NCBI RefSeq assembly: GCF_000423445.1
Contig: NZ_AUHZ01000013.1
Coordinates: 1 to 64,000 of the forward strand
DNA from: Acidipropionibacterium thoenii DSM 20276
GTDB lineage: Bacteria > Actinomycetota > Actinomycetes > Propionibacteriales > Propionibacteriaceae
Direction of reading: 5' to 3'
Length of the DNA: 64,000 nt
The notes under the pieces were generated by a model. The model did no database searches. It saw only the letters and a list, made by a program, of their open reading frames with translations, and was not told the origin of the DNA. The position numbers were made by a program, and so were the translations under genes. The first letter of the stretch is position 1. Each line of letters opens with the position of its first letter. This document shows positions 1 to 8,164 of the stretch, in pieces.

Positions 1-311
1 GACATCGTCAGAGTGTGTCCGAAGGACGGGGTGCCCGAGCGCCAGGACATCTCCACACGGTCCTCGACCCGCGTCACCTGCCCGGACCCCAACCGCATGG
101 TGCCCGAGATCGAGAAACTCCGCGACACCAGACCCTCATCACCCGACTGCCCGGGGGTGGTCACCACCGGAGCACTCGGGCATCCCACCAATGCGCACCG
201 GACTCCGCTCAAAGTCGACGCATGACCAGCTCCGATGAGGGCAACAATGACCACCGCCAGGAGACCCGCCAGTGCCACCAGCCAGCGCCCGCGGACAAAC
301 CGTCCACGCAT
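1..311 (-). CDS. Membrane-anchored or secreted protein, N-terminal part (runs off the left edge)
   Basis: A minus-strand frame is open from an ATG at 311 to the window edge, giving 103 visible residues and no stop. The start is preceded by a GAGG-like ribosome site six bases away. Residues 1-9 are basic (MRGRFVRGR), then residues 10-28 form a hydrophobic stretch typical of a signal anchor or signal peptide. After it come two cysteines (C38, C43) in a Ser/Thr/Gly-rich, probably extracytoplasmic region. GC-rich third codon positions support real coding. I do not recognise the family; the remainder lies outside the window. Confidence 0.6.
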   Translation of the reverse strand, partial: MRGRFVRGRWLVALAGLLAVVIVALIGAGHASTLSGVRCALVGCPSAPVVTTPGQSGDEGLVSRSFSISGTMRLGSGQVTRVEDRVEMSWRSGTPSFGHTLTM

Positions 312-881
312 CAGTGCCTCAGCACGATCAGTTGATACACATCCATTCCAATGCTGTTCTTTGCTGCTCATTGTGCATTTTGTGTCCACGTACTACTCGA
401 TGAAAACACACGACTTCTTTTCTTCGATACCTGCCCATACTCGACGCGGTCTTGGCCCACCTGACCAGGACCGGCCTGTCACCACTGGCCAAATGCGCGG
501 GCCCAACCGTGGTATTCGACACAATCGGAGTCCAACCAGACTGACCATGAACTTCTGGCCCAGAACACTGGTTCACTGTAAACTACGCGTGCTGTCGCCC
601 GTGTTCTCATTTCTTCGTTTCCGACGCCCCCATAGAACTCCTAGTCCTACAGAAACAGCTAGTACACGCACAAACAGTTCTTGCTGGTTGTGCAAGGGGA
701 GGTCTATCCCCCACAGCCACAAAAGTGACCCCGAATCCCGCGAGGTATGGATCTGTGGTCACGCTATCTGGCGATCCTACAAAGAGGTCTATTAGCGCGT
801 CACTCTTTTTGAGAATTGCAACCCTTTGTTTCAAGATGTCTGTTGAATCCTGCTCCGCCTTCGCCATAGGAGAAATCGGAT
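312..881. other. AT-richer stretch without a convincing gene
   Basis: This 570-base interval is visibly richer in A+T than the rest of the window. Its open frames have unusual third-base composition and no good ribosome site. The longest (minus, 607-930) overlaps the small peptide gene at 882-1025 and looks fortuitous. It may hold regulatory DNA or the decayed remains of transferred DNA. Confidence 0.5.
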
Positions 882-1025
882 TCACTCGATCGCCCTGTGG
901 CAGCTCGGCCACCAGGGGAGCTTGTCGCACAATGCGGCCAGTTGACTCACCGCAGGACTACTGACAACCAGCAACGCCACAGTGAGAGTCGTCGCGACCA
1001 GGCGCCCGAGCTGACAGGTCATCAT
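882..1025 (-). CDS. Small secreted two-cysteine peptide precursor (47 aa)
   Basis: The ATG at 1025 has a GGAG ribosome site five bases upstream, which favours it over the longer reading from 1064. The 47-residue product has a short N-terminus (MMTCQLGR), a hydrophobic core at about residues 9-22 and an A-V-S type cleavage site near residue 27. That would leave a mature peptide of about 20 residues, QLAALCDKLPWWPSCHRAIE, with two cysteines eight residues apart around a P-W-W-P core, suited to a disulfide-closed loop. The gene is head-to-head with the sensor kinase at 1114, 88 bases away. No known bacteriocin or pheromone family is recognised. A signalling or antimicrobial role is inference from size, signal peptide and neighbour. 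Confidence 0.5.
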   Translation of the reverse strand: MMTCQLGRLVATTLTVALLVVSSPAVSQLAALCDKLPWWPSCHRAIE

Positions 1026-1113
1026 CGCAACTCCATCCTCGTAGCACGATGTCACCTGCATCATCCCATCTCGTCATCCCAACGAGGCTCTGCGTGACGG
1101 ACCATCTACCATC

Positions 1114-2220
1114 GTGGCCATGGGAACCCGGACCACCACGCTGCGTCGATTCCTGGGCAGCGGGGCTGTGGAGGTCGGTCTGGCCGGCCTGCTGCTCCTG
1201 CCGGACGTCCTGCCCTTCCATCCCGGCACCGAGGCCGCACTGGCCCTGGTGGCGGGGGTGGTCGCCTGCGCCGGCGCCGGCCTCACGGCCTGGCGCCCCA
1301 GGATCGGCGCGGTGATCAGCTGCATCGGGTTCGGCGGCCTGGCCCTGCTTCCCGCCGAGCTGGTCGGCACCACCCTCTACGCCCCGATGATCGTCATTCT
1401 CTCGTGCGCATGGCACGGGGAGTTGTGGACCGCCGGATTCACATCGCTGTGGGGATATCTCGTCTCCCTGGGGCTGACCCTCCGCAGAACGACGACAGCG
1501 GCCCAGGATGCCCAGGCGATGCTGTTGTGGTGCGGCTTCTATGCGCTTCCATGGGTGATCGGCCTGGCTCTGCGACGGGTGGAGCTCACCGAGAGCCACC
1601 GATTCGCGGTCAGGGCCGAGGCCCAGCGCCGGGAGATCGCCGCCGAACTGCACGACAACCTCACCCATGAGCTAGCACTCATCACCATGGCCGCCGAGGC
1701 GGCCCGCATCGATCCGGGGGCCGACCGCGACGCGGCCCTGGTCGAGATCGCAGCACGAAGCAGGCGCAGCTCGGCCTATGTGACCAAGCTCGTGAGACTG
1801 TTGCGGGTGGGGCGCACCTCACCCCCGGTCACCTTCTCCGCAGAACTCCAGCGCGGTCACGCCAGCCTGTCACAGGCCGGATTCAGCCTGGAGATCTACA
1901 CCGACTGCGATATCGAGACCCTCAGCCCGGTGATCTCGAATGCGCTGGGCCGCATCACCCATGAGGCGTTCAACAACATCCTCCAGCACGCCGATCCGAG
2001 CCAACCTTGCGAGGTGAGCGTGCGAGCCTCTGAATCCCGGCTCGCAGTCTCCGCCACGAATGCGACGAATACCGCCTACCTCGGTGACGACCTGGGCATT
2101 ATCGGCATGCGGGAACGGGCCGAGGGGATCAACGGCACCCTCAAGACCCGGCTGTCGGACGGGTACTGGTCGGTGACGGTGTCAGTTCCCGTCTCCATGA
2201 CCGACGGACAGTTCTCCTGA
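1114..2220 (+). CDS. NarL-type sensor histidine kinase (HisKA_3), orphan
   Basis: The 368-residue protein has about four to five membrane segments in residues 18-153, then a HisKA_3 dimerisation/phosphoacceptor domain with the H-box AAELHDNLTHEL (His180). A HATPase domain follows, with the N-box HEAFNNILQHA (residues 283-293) and a GIIGMRERAE motif (328-337). The usual DxGxG ATP-lid motif is replaced by an N-A-T-N stretch, a variant seen in some actinobacterial kinases. The start is GTG at 1114 or ATG at 1120; neither has a strong ribosome site. No response regulator gene is adjacent. The divergent neighbour encodes a secreted peptide, which makes peptide sensing a hypothesis worth testing. 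Confidence 0.85.
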   Translation: MAMGTRTTTLRRFLGSGAVEVGLAGLLLLPDVLPFHPGTEAALALVAGVVACAGAGLTAWRPRIGAVISCIGFGGLALLPAELVGTTLYAPMIVILSCAWHGELWTAGFTSLWGYLVSLGLTLRRTTTAAQDAQAMLLWCGFYALPWVIGLALRRVELTESHRFAVRAEAQRREIAAELHDNLTHELALITMAAEAARIDPGADRDAALVEIAARSRRSSAYVTKLVRLLRVGRTSPPVTFSAELQRGHASLSQAGFSLEIYTDCDIETLSPVISNALGRITHEAFNNILQHADPSQPCEVSVRASESRLAVSATNATNTAYLGDDLGIIGMRERAEGINGTLKTRLSDGYWSVTVSVPVSMTDGQFS

Positions 2221-2227
2221 GTACGAG

Positions 2228-2246
2228 GCCACACCGCAGGGTGTGC
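2228..2246 (+). terminator. Possible weak hairpin after the sensor kinase gene
   Basis: CACACC and GGTGTG can pair around a four-base loop a few bases after the kinase stop codon. There is no T-run, so termination is uncertain. Confidence 0.25.
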
Positions 2247-2355
2247 CATCATGACGCGGGGAGCACCCCGGCACAGCAGCACCATGCTCCGAGCATTCTC
2301 AGCTCACATCGATCAGTCGAGCATTGTTGAGATTTGGGCTCAGGAGAGGTTCGCC

Positions 2356-2511
2356 ATGGCACTCGCAGGCGACTCGCTCACCTACTCCACCCAGGCCTGG
2401 TGCGCCGGCACCGACCTGGCGGACCTGCAGAAACTCTTCGGGGTCGAGCAGTACGCCCAGACACCGACCATGGACAAGACCCTGGCAGCGCTGCAGAAGT
2501 GCCGCGGCTGA
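2356..2511 (+). CDS. Small protein of unknown function (51 aa)
   Basis: The ATG at 2356 has a clear AGGAGAGG ribosome site six bases upstream, while the longer upstream reading from 2251 has none. The product begins MALAGDSLTYSTQAW and ends ALQKCRG. It has two cysteines (C16, C49), no signal peptide and no membrane segment. It lies 135 bases after the kinase stop and converges on dprA, 19 bases away. It matches no family I recognise. Good translation signals and GC-rich third positions are the only support. Confidence 0.5.
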   Translation: MALAGDSLTYSTQAWCAGTDLADLQKLFGVEQYAQTPTMDKTLAALQKCRG

Positions 2512-2530
2512 GCCTCCCCCGCCTTCTGGC

Positions 2531-3718
2531 TCAGCCCGTTGCCAGTGTCCCGGCGCCGGGTCCCGGTAGGTGCGTCAGTCTGGCCGACCAGGTCCCGTCA
2601 TCGTGGCGCAACGCCATCCCCTGGTCCTCCAGTACTCCCAGGCACACCAGTGCCACCCCGATTCCCAGACCGGCCCCCTGGGCCACCTCGTCGGCCCCCA
2701 CCGATCCCCTCGAGGGAAGGGCCTCATAGGCGTCGCGAACATCGGGTGGCAACGCGTCCATCGCTCGCGCTGGTCCCGGTTCCAGTGGCAGGTCCGGCTG
2801 GATGGGGCCCACATCGCATCGGATGTCGTCGGCGTCGCGCACCAGAATCGCCCTGGTGTCACGAATCCACTGGTTGGGACCAGCAGATCTGCTCGAGGTC
2901 ACCGGGCCGGGCACCGCCATCAGCGGCCGGTACAGCTTGTACGCCCAGTTGGCGGTGCTGAGCGCCCCCGAGCGGGCCGAGGCCTCCACCACCACGACGC
3001 CGGTGGACAGGGCCGCGATGAGCCGGTTGCGTGCCAGGAACCCCGGTCTGGTGGGGTAGCTCCCAGGCGACCGTTCCGAGACCATCACCCCCTCGGCGAG
3101 GATCCGGCTGAGAACTCCGGAGTTGCCCTTCGGATACAGCTGATCGAGCCCGCAGGCCTGCACGCACACCGTCGCACCGCCTGCCGCCAGCGCCCCGCGA
3201 TGTGCCGCGATGTCGATTCCATAGGCGCCACCGGAAACAATGGTCCACGGCGGTGGGGCCCCGATCATCGGACTGGTCCGGGCCAGCTCGTGGGCCAGGT
3301 CCATCGCGACATCCTGGCCGTAGCCAGTGGCCGCCCGGGAACCGACGATTCCGATCGATGCGGCCGTAGCCTCCGCGAGGTCCAGCGGTCCGCGGGCCCA
3401 CAGGCCCACCGGAGCACCCCCCATCTCCTGGTGCGCCTGGCCGGTGACCAGGTCGTCCAGGCCCTGGGGCCATTCCGGGTCGCCGGGGATGATGAACCTC
3501 ATCCCCAACCTCTCGGCCGCCTCGACGAGCCGCTGGGGATCCAGCGACTCGGCCCGTGCGAGCCAGGGCGGATGCTCCTTGCCGGCCTGCACCCGTTCCC
3601 ACAACTGGGCGCCGGTCCACCTCACCAGGTTCGCCTTGAGGATGAGACTGCCGGGTTCCACCACGGCCGACAGGCAGGCTCTGGCGAGCCTCTCCCCGGT
3701 CCACTCCTGCGTTGTCAT
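2531..3718 (-). CDS. dprA: DNA processing protein DprA/Smf
   Basis: DprA binds single-stranded DNA and loads RecA during natural transformation. The 395-residue protein has an N-terminal SAM-like region, then the Rossmann-like DprA domain with GSRAATGYG (126-134), SGGAYGIDIAAH (162-173), the R-N-R-L-I-A-A-L-S segment (230-238) and EASARSGALSTA (245-256). A C-terminal winged-helix domain follows at about 335-390. Its ATG overlaps the comM stop (ATGA), so the two are translationally coupled. The yraN-comM-dprA order is common in actinobacteria, many of which are not known to be competent. Confidence 0.95.
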   Translation of the reverse strand: MTTQEWTGERLARACLSAVVEPGSLILKANLVRWTGAQLWERVQAGKEHPPWLARAESLDPQRLVEAAERLGMRFIIPGDPEWPQGLDDLVTGQAHQEMGGAPVGLWARGPLDLAEATAASIGIVGSRAATGYGQDVAMDLAHELARTSPMIGAPPPWTIVSGGAYGIDIAAHRGALAAGGATVCVQACGLDQLYPKGNSGVLSRILAEGVMVSERSPGSYPTRPGFLARNRLIAALSTGVVVVEASARSGALSTANWAYKLYRPLMAVPGPVTSSRSAGPNQWIRDTRAILVRDADDIRCDVGPIQPDLPLEPGPARAMDALPPDVRDAYEALPSRGSVGADEVAQGAGLGIGVALVCLGVLEDQGMALRHDDGTWSARLTHLPGPGAGTLATG

Positions 3719-5250
3719 GCCAGTTCTCCTCGTCTCAGCGCCATGGCTGCTCTCAACTGGGTGTCTCCCACCCGATCCGTGCCGGCGAGATCGGCCAGGG
3801 TCCAGGCGATCCGCAGCACCTTGTCGACTCCCCTGGCGCTGAGCCGGCCGCTGGCCAGTGCGTCCTCCAGCAGTCCGGCCTGCTCAGGTGGTGGCAGACG
3901 ACGCCGCAGGTAGGACCCGGAGACATCGGAGTTGACCAGCCACGGCGTCCCCGCCAACCTGTGGCGGGCTCTGGCCCTGGCCTCGGCCACCCGGGCGGCC
4001 ACCACGGCGCTGGACTCCGCTCTGGGCATCAGCTGCGCCCCCATCAGGGCCGCACTGCTCAGCGGCCGCATCCGCTGGTGGACATCCACCCGGTCCAGCA
4101 CCGGCCCCGAGAGTCTGGCGCCGTACCTCATCACGGTCTGCGGGGTGCACCTGCAGCGCCCTGAGGGGTCGTCTGCCATCCCGCAGGGGCAGGGGTTGAG
4201 GGCCATCACCAACTGAAAACGAGCCGGGTAGCGGATCTGCGCCAGGGCCCGCCCGATGGTCACCCAGCCGCTCTCCAGAGGCCCGCGCAGCGAGTCGAGC
4301 ACGCGTGGCGGGAACTCCGGGGCCTCATCGAGGAAGAGCACTCCCCGATGAGCCAGCGATACCGCTCCGGGTCGTGGAATGCGGGCTCCGCCACCGATCA
4401 TCGCGGCCATCGAGATGCTGTGATGGGGCTCGGCCAGAGGCGGCCAACAGATGAGATCGCCAGCGGGGTTGGTGCCGGCCAGCGAGTACAGCGCGGTGAC
4501 CTCCAGGGCCTCCTGCTCGACCAGCTGGGGCAGAATGCTCGGCAGCCGGGCCGCGATCATCGACTTGCCGCATCCTGGTGCCCCTCTCAGCAGCAGGTGG
4601 TGGCGCCCGGCAGCTGCCACCTCCAGAGCGAAACGGGCCTCCTGTTGTCCGATCACCTCGTCGAGATCCGCCACGAATCGGCCCGGTCCCGTCTCGGGCG
4701 GATCCTCCTCATCGGCGCACGGGGCCGGACCCGTCGGCCTGCCGGCCAGCACACTCACCAGATCGACGAGTTCAGCAACCGCCCAGATCGTCAGCCCGCT
4801 CACCAGGGATGCTTCCCTGTACTGGCTGGCGGGCACCACTGCCCGGGTGAAGCCTGCTGCCCGTGCTGCCAGCAGCGCCGGCAGCACTCCCCTCACCGCC
4901 CTGACCCTGCCGTCCAGGCCGAGCTCTCCGAGCAGCACGGCCGAGCTCATCACAGCGGTGTCGACCACCTCCTCGCTGCCCAGTGCCGCGGCCGCTATCG
5001 CCAGATCGAAATGGCTGCCCGCCTTCGGCAACGAGGCCGGGGTGAGATTGATGGTGAGCAGGTGTTCGGGCCATCTCAGTCCCGATGCCCCCACCGCAGC
5101 CCTGCACCGGTCACGCGCCTCGTAGAGAGCGGCGTCGGGAAGACCCACCAGGACGGTGCGCGGCAGTCCGCCACCGGTGGCCGCCTCGACCTCCACCATG
5201 GCGCCCTCCATGCCGACCAGTGCCACCGACCAGGCACTCGCCCCACTCAT
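3715..5250 (-). CDS. comM: Mg-chelatase-like AAA+ ATPase, ComM/YifB family
   Basis: ComM is a hexameric branch-migration helicase that helps integrate incoming DNA. The start is the ATG at 5250 (MSGASAWSVA), which overlaps the yraN stop; the longer open frame upstream is a shadow of yraN. The 511-residue protein has a ChlI-like N-terminal domain (1-170), a Walker A motif GAPGCGKS (223-230), a Walker B motif GVLFLDEA (303-310), a cysteine cluster NPCPCG...RCRC (352-368) and a C-terminal Mg_chelatase_C domain. It is coupled to dprA downstream by a four-base overlap. Confidence 0.95.
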   Translation of the reverse strand: MSGASAWSVALVGMEGAMVEVEAATGGGLPRTVLVGLPDAALYEARDRCRAAVGASGLRWPEHLLTINLTPASLPKAGSHFDLAIAAAALGSEEVVDTAVMSSAVLLGELGLDGRVRAVRGVLPALLAARAAGFTRAVVPASQYREASLVSGLTIWAVAELVDLVSVLAGRPTGPAPCADEEDPPETGPGRFVADLDEVIGQQEARFALEVAAAGRHHLLLRGAPGCGKSMIAARLPSILPQLVEQEALEVTALYSLAGTNPAGDLICWPPLAEPHHSISMAAMIGGGARIPRPGAVSLAHRGVLFLDEAPEFPPRVLDSLRGPLESGWVTIGRALAQIRYPARFQLVMALNPCPCGMADDPSGRCRCTPQTVMRYGARLSGPVLDRVDVHQRMRPLSSAALMGAQLMPRAESSAVVAARVAEARARARHRLAGTPWLVNSDVSGSYLRRRLPPPEQAGLLEDALASGRLSARGVDKVLRIAWTLADLAGTDRVGDTQLRAAMALRRGELA

Positions 5251-5693
5251 GAGATGCCCCGGACGTGATCGACCACCGGATCTGCGCCGGCCACCCGCCG
5301 GATGCCTATCGCGTCCAGCCGGATCCTCGGTATCCACTCGGGGGTGGAGGTGACGAAGGCCACTGCCAGGGCCCGCAGTTTCCGGATCTTGGCGGCGGTG
5401 ATGGCCTCCAACGGATCGCCGAAGGCCGTGCCGGACCGGCACTTCACCTCGATCAGGACGAGGGTCTGCGATGTCGGTGAGGGGCCGGGTTCAATGGCCA
5501 CGATGTCGATCTCGCCCAGCTCGCAGGCCCAGTTGCGAGCCAGCACCTGCCAGCCGAGCTCGCGCAGATGGGCGGCAGCGACATCCTCTCCCCAGGCGCC
5601 GAGGCGCGCACGACGGTCATGGCGACCTCGCAGCGCAGCTCCCCGCGCAGTGGTGACCGGGGCCGGGTCCGACGGGGGTGTGGCGGGTGACAT
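5247..5693 (-). CDS. YraN family (UPF0102) predicted endonuclease
   Basis: The product is a PD-(D/E)XK-fold predicted nuclease with G-E-D-V-A-A near residue 35, G-E-I-D-I-V at about 60-65 and I-E-V-K-C-R at about 82-87, the usual metal and catalytic residues of the fold. The ATG at 5693 is preferred because an AGGAGG site lies eight bases upstream; the earlier GTG at 5702 abuts that site. Its biological role is poorly defined. The C-terminus overlaps the comM start by four bases. Confidence 0.88.
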   Translation of the reverse strand: MSPATPPSDPAPVTTARGAALRGRHDRRARLGAWGEDVAAAHLRELGWQVLARNWACELGEIDIVAIEPGPSPTSQTLVLIEVKCRSGTAFGDPLEAITAAKIRKLRALAVAFVTSTPEWIPRIRLDAIGIRRVAGADPVVDHVRGIS

Positions 5694-5745
5694 GGGAACC
5701 ACCTCCTCACCAGCAGTTATCGTGGTGAGAAGCCCGACCGGTCAG

Positions 5746-5794
5746 TTATCCACAGACCATTCCCTGTGAATTCCTCCCTGGGAAGTTGTCCACA
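5746..5794 (+). promoter_or_regulatory. Pair of DnaA-box-like sites
   Basis: TTATCCACA at 5746-5754 and TTGTCCACA at 5786-5794 lie in the same orientation exactly 40 bases apart, in the 125-base gap between the DUF2469 gene and yraN. The first matches the classic DnaA box. The second matches a form reported for high-GC actinobacteria. A weaker relative, TTATCGTGG, lies near 5718. Whether DnaA binds here is inference. Confidence 0.4.
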
Positions 5795-5818
5795 GGCAGC
5801 CTGCCCGGTGGCCCGGCA

Positions 5819-6127
5819 CTACTTGTCGGGAACCTCCAGCTCGGAGTGCACGATCTCCTCGATGGAGACGTCGCGGAATGTCAGAACCTTGGCGGTCTTG
5901 ACGAACCGTGAGGGCCGGTACATGTCCCACACCCAGGCATCCGCCATGGACACCTCGTAGTAGACGTCGCCGCCCTCGGTACGCACCTTGAGGTCGACGG
6001 CATTGCACAGGTAGAAGCGGCGCTCGGTCTCCACGGCGTAGGTGAAGATCCCGACCACGTCCTTGTACTCGCGGTAGAGCTCAAGCTCCACACGGCTCTC
6101 GTACTCGTCAAGATCATCGGCACTCAT
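5819..6127 (-). CDS. DUF2469 family protein
   Basis: A 102-residue acidic cytoplasmic protein beginning MSADDLDEYESRVELELYRE and rich in Tyr, Asp and Glu. The family is conserved in actinobacteria and regularly found between rnhB and yraN, as here. No function is established. The start overlaps the rnhB stop by four bases (ATGA), so the two are co-translated. Confidence 0.9.
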   Translation of the reverse strand: MSADDLDEYESRVELELYREYKDVVGIFTYAVETERRFYLCNAVDLKVRTEGGDVYYEVSMADAWVWDMYRPSRFVKTAKVLTFRDVSIEEIVHSELEVPDK

Positions 6128-6762
6128 GATGCATGCACTTTAGCCGCTCGGGCCACGTTGGCATATGTCAGCCGGTGCTGGGGACTGGGCCCCAGCTCCT
6201 CGAGTCGCTGCTGGTGCAAGCGGGTGGCGTATCCCTTGTGGATCGCGAACCCGTAGCCGGGCAGCTCCGCGTCCAACTGCACCATCATCCGGTCCCGCAC
6301 CACCTTGGCGACCACCGACGCCGCCGAGACGCAGGCACACACAGCGTCGCCCTTCCACATTCCCAGTCCGGGCACTCCCAGACCATCGACGGGAAACCCG
6401 TCGCTGATGACGTACTCCGGTCGCACCGACAGCTGGGCGACAGCACGGCGAAGGGCCTGGATATCGGCCTCCTGCACTCCCAGCCGGTCGCACTCGGCGG
6501 CCGGTATGGCGACCCAGGCGCTGGCCCTGGCGTGCGCCACGATCTGGCCGAAGCACCGCTCCCGAGCCCTGGCGGTCAGCTTCTTGGAGTCGGCAAGCCC
6601 GCTGATCCGCCCTGCACGACCCTCTTCCAGGATCACTGCGGCTGCCACCAAGGGTCCCGCGCAGGCTCCCCGTCCGGCCTCGTCGCAGCCGGCGACCGGT
6701 CCCAGGCCGAGCCTGCGCAGCAACCTCTCTGGCCCCATCGGGCCCGGTCCGACCCGGTTCAT
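6124..6762 (-). CDS. rnhB: Ribonuclease HII
   Basis: RNase HII cleaves RNA-DNA hybrids and removes single ribonucleotides from DNA. The 212-residue protein shows the catalytic motif GCDEAGRG (25-32; Asp27, Glu28), the substrate-binding segment LADSKKLT (57-64), a further acidic site in ISDGFP and the V-S-A-A-S-V-V-A-K helix, which all fit the family. It is coupled to lepB upstream and DUF2469 downstream by four-base overlaps. Confidence 0.96.
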   Translation of the reverse strand: MNRVGPGPMGPERLLRRLGLGPVAGCDEAGRGACAGPLVAAAVILEEGRAGRISGLADSKKLTARARERCFGQIVAHARASAWVAIPAAECDRLGVQEADIQALRRAVAQLSVRPEYVISDGFPVDGLGVPGLGMWKGDAVCACVSAASVVAKVVRDRMMVQLDAELPGYGFAIHKGYATRLHQQRLEELGPSPQHRLTYANVARAAKVHAS

Positions 6763-7556
6763 GATCCGCTGCAGGTCTCCCCCAGGCAGATGCTGGCGCG
6801 CGCCGGGGCAGAGGCCGAGCGGTCGGGTATTCCATCGAAGGTCGCCGGGATGTGCAGGATCCTCATCCGCGACAGCGGGACGACGACGGCCTTCGCCGGG
6901 CCGACGACGTCGCCAACCGGCACGAAGGCCGCGGACCCCTGGTACTGCCCGCCGATGTCATCCAGATGGAACCTGGAGTCCCCGGAGGCGTCCCGGTGGT
7001 CGCCCATCACGAAGATCCGGCCCTTGGGCACGACCACCTTGAAGGAGATGGTGGAGGGGGCGACGGTCTGGCCGCCCTCGCGGTAGAGGTAGGAGGTCTC
7101 GTTGAGGACCTTGGAGTTGACGGTCATCTGACCCTGCGGGGTGCAGCAGACCACGGTGTCCCCGGGCATCCCGACCACCCTCTTGATGAGATAGTTGGAA
7201 CTGGTGTTGGGCACCAGTCCGATGAACTCGAGGATCTGACCGCCGACCGACCGCTTGGCAGGGTCACCGCCGAGCCAGTGCTGGGAGTCCTTGAAGACGA
7301 CGATGTCGCCGCGGTGGAAGTCCATCACCCGCATCGCCTCGACCCGGTCGCCGATCTCCAGGGTCTGCTCCATCGACCCCGAGGGAATCACGAAGAGCTG
7401 GGCGACGAAGGCCCGCAGACAGGCCGAGATCACCAGGGCACCGACCACGATGACCACCAGCTCGGTCACACCGCTGCGGAACCGGCGCCATCGAGGGGGT
7501 TGATCGGTAGGGCTGGGATCCTCCAGGTGGGGATCCGCTGGACTGCTGGCGGCCAC
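6759..7556 (-). CDS. lepB: Signal peptidase I
   Basis: This membrane protease removes signal peptides from exported proteins. The 265-residue protein has a Pro-rich cytoplasmic N-terminus, one membrane segment at about 30-52, the nucleophile motif IPSGSM (Ser61), the general base Lys125 in LIKRVVGMPGD, and the MGDHRDASGDSR box near 185-197. The start is GTG at 7556, with an AAGGA site five bases upstream. It lies downstream of rplS but is separated from it by a strong terminator hairpin, so it probably has its own promoter. Confidence 0.96.
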   Translation of the reverse strand: MAASSPADPHLEDPSPTDQPPRWRRFRSGVTELVVIVVGALVISACLRAFVAQLFVIPSGSMEQTLEIGDRVEAMRVMDFHRGDIVVFKDSQHWLGGDPAKRSVGGQILEFIGLVPNTSSNYLIKRVVGMPGDTVVCCTPQGQMTVNSKVLNETSYLYREGGQTVAPSTISFKVVVPKGRIFVMGDHRDASGDSRFHLDDIGGQYQGSAAFVPVGDVVGPAKAVVVPLSRMRILHIPATFDGIPDRSASAPARASICLGETCSGS

Positions 7557-7641
7557 GGTCGTCCTTGCCGGCGATGTCTTGGACGCGGGAGTCTCCCGGA
7601 CAGCAACGCCATCGGCATTCTAGTCAGCACCCTGGACGCAC

Positions 7642-7673
7642 GAGGGGATCCCCGCCGCAGCGGGGATCCCCTC
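7642..7673 (-). terminator. Intrinsic terminator after rplS
   Basis: A perfect 14-bp inverted repeat (GAGGGGATCCCCGC, four-base loop, reverse complement) lies 21 bases after the rplS stop. It has no marked T-run, as is common in high-GC actinobacteria. Confidence 0.75.
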
Positions 7674-7694
7674 AGAAGGTGCAGTGAGACGGAC

Positions 7695-8048
7695 TCACCG
7701 GTTGGCGTGCTTGTCCTTGATCTTGGCGGCCTTGCCGCGCAGACCGCGCAGGTAGTACAGCTTGGCCCGGCGGACCCGGCCCTGACGCTCGACCTCGATG
7801 TGATCGATGATCGGTGAGTGCAGCGGGAAGGTGCGCTCGACACCGGTGCCGAAGCTCAGCTTGCGGACGGTGAAGGACTCCTGGATGCCACCGCCCGCGC
7901 GAGAGATGCAGACGCCGGTGAACAGCTGGACACGGGAGCGGTTGCCCTCGACGACCTTGACGTACACCCGGATGGTGTCGCCCGACCGGAAGTCGGGCAG
8001 ATCGTCGCGCATCGCGGCCTTGTCGATCTCCTGGATGACATTGCTCAT
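7695..8048 (-). CDS. rplS: 50S ribosomal protein L19
   Basis: L19 sits at the 30S-50S interface. The 117-residue protein begins [10 protein letters not shown] and has the family segments [19 protein letters not shown] and R-R-A-K-L-Y-Y-L-R, ending in a basic tail. The ATG at 8048 has a GAGGA site seven bases upstream; the longer open frame from 8162 has no support. It is followed by a perfect hairpin terminator. Confidence 0.98.
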   Translation of the reverse strand: MSNVIQEIDKAAMRDDLPDFRSGDTIRVYVKVVEGNRSRVQLFTGVCISRAGGGIQESFTVRKLSFGTGVERTFPLHSPIIDHIEVERQGRVRRAKLYYLRGLRGKAAKIKDKHANR

Positions 8049-8164
8049 GGAAGTTCCTCGCCGGTGCCACAGGTCACCTGGTGTCTCTGATGTCTGTTGT
8101 CTGACCCGCCTGGCCGGGCGATCCCCCCGTGGCAGGAGCCGGCGCCGACAGGCACAGTCCACAA

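Noticed and set aside
607-930. A minus-strand 107-residue frame in the AT-richer spacer with a Cys-rich segment (V-C-A-C-T-S-C-F-C).
   Set aside because: It overlaps the better supported 47-aa peptide gene, has no ribosome site at its start and atypical codon choice.
1114-2220. The missing DxGxG motif in the orphan kinase as a sign that it is dead.
   Set aside because: The H-box and N-box are intact and Asn-containing variants of the ATP lid are known in actinobacterial NarL-type kinases.
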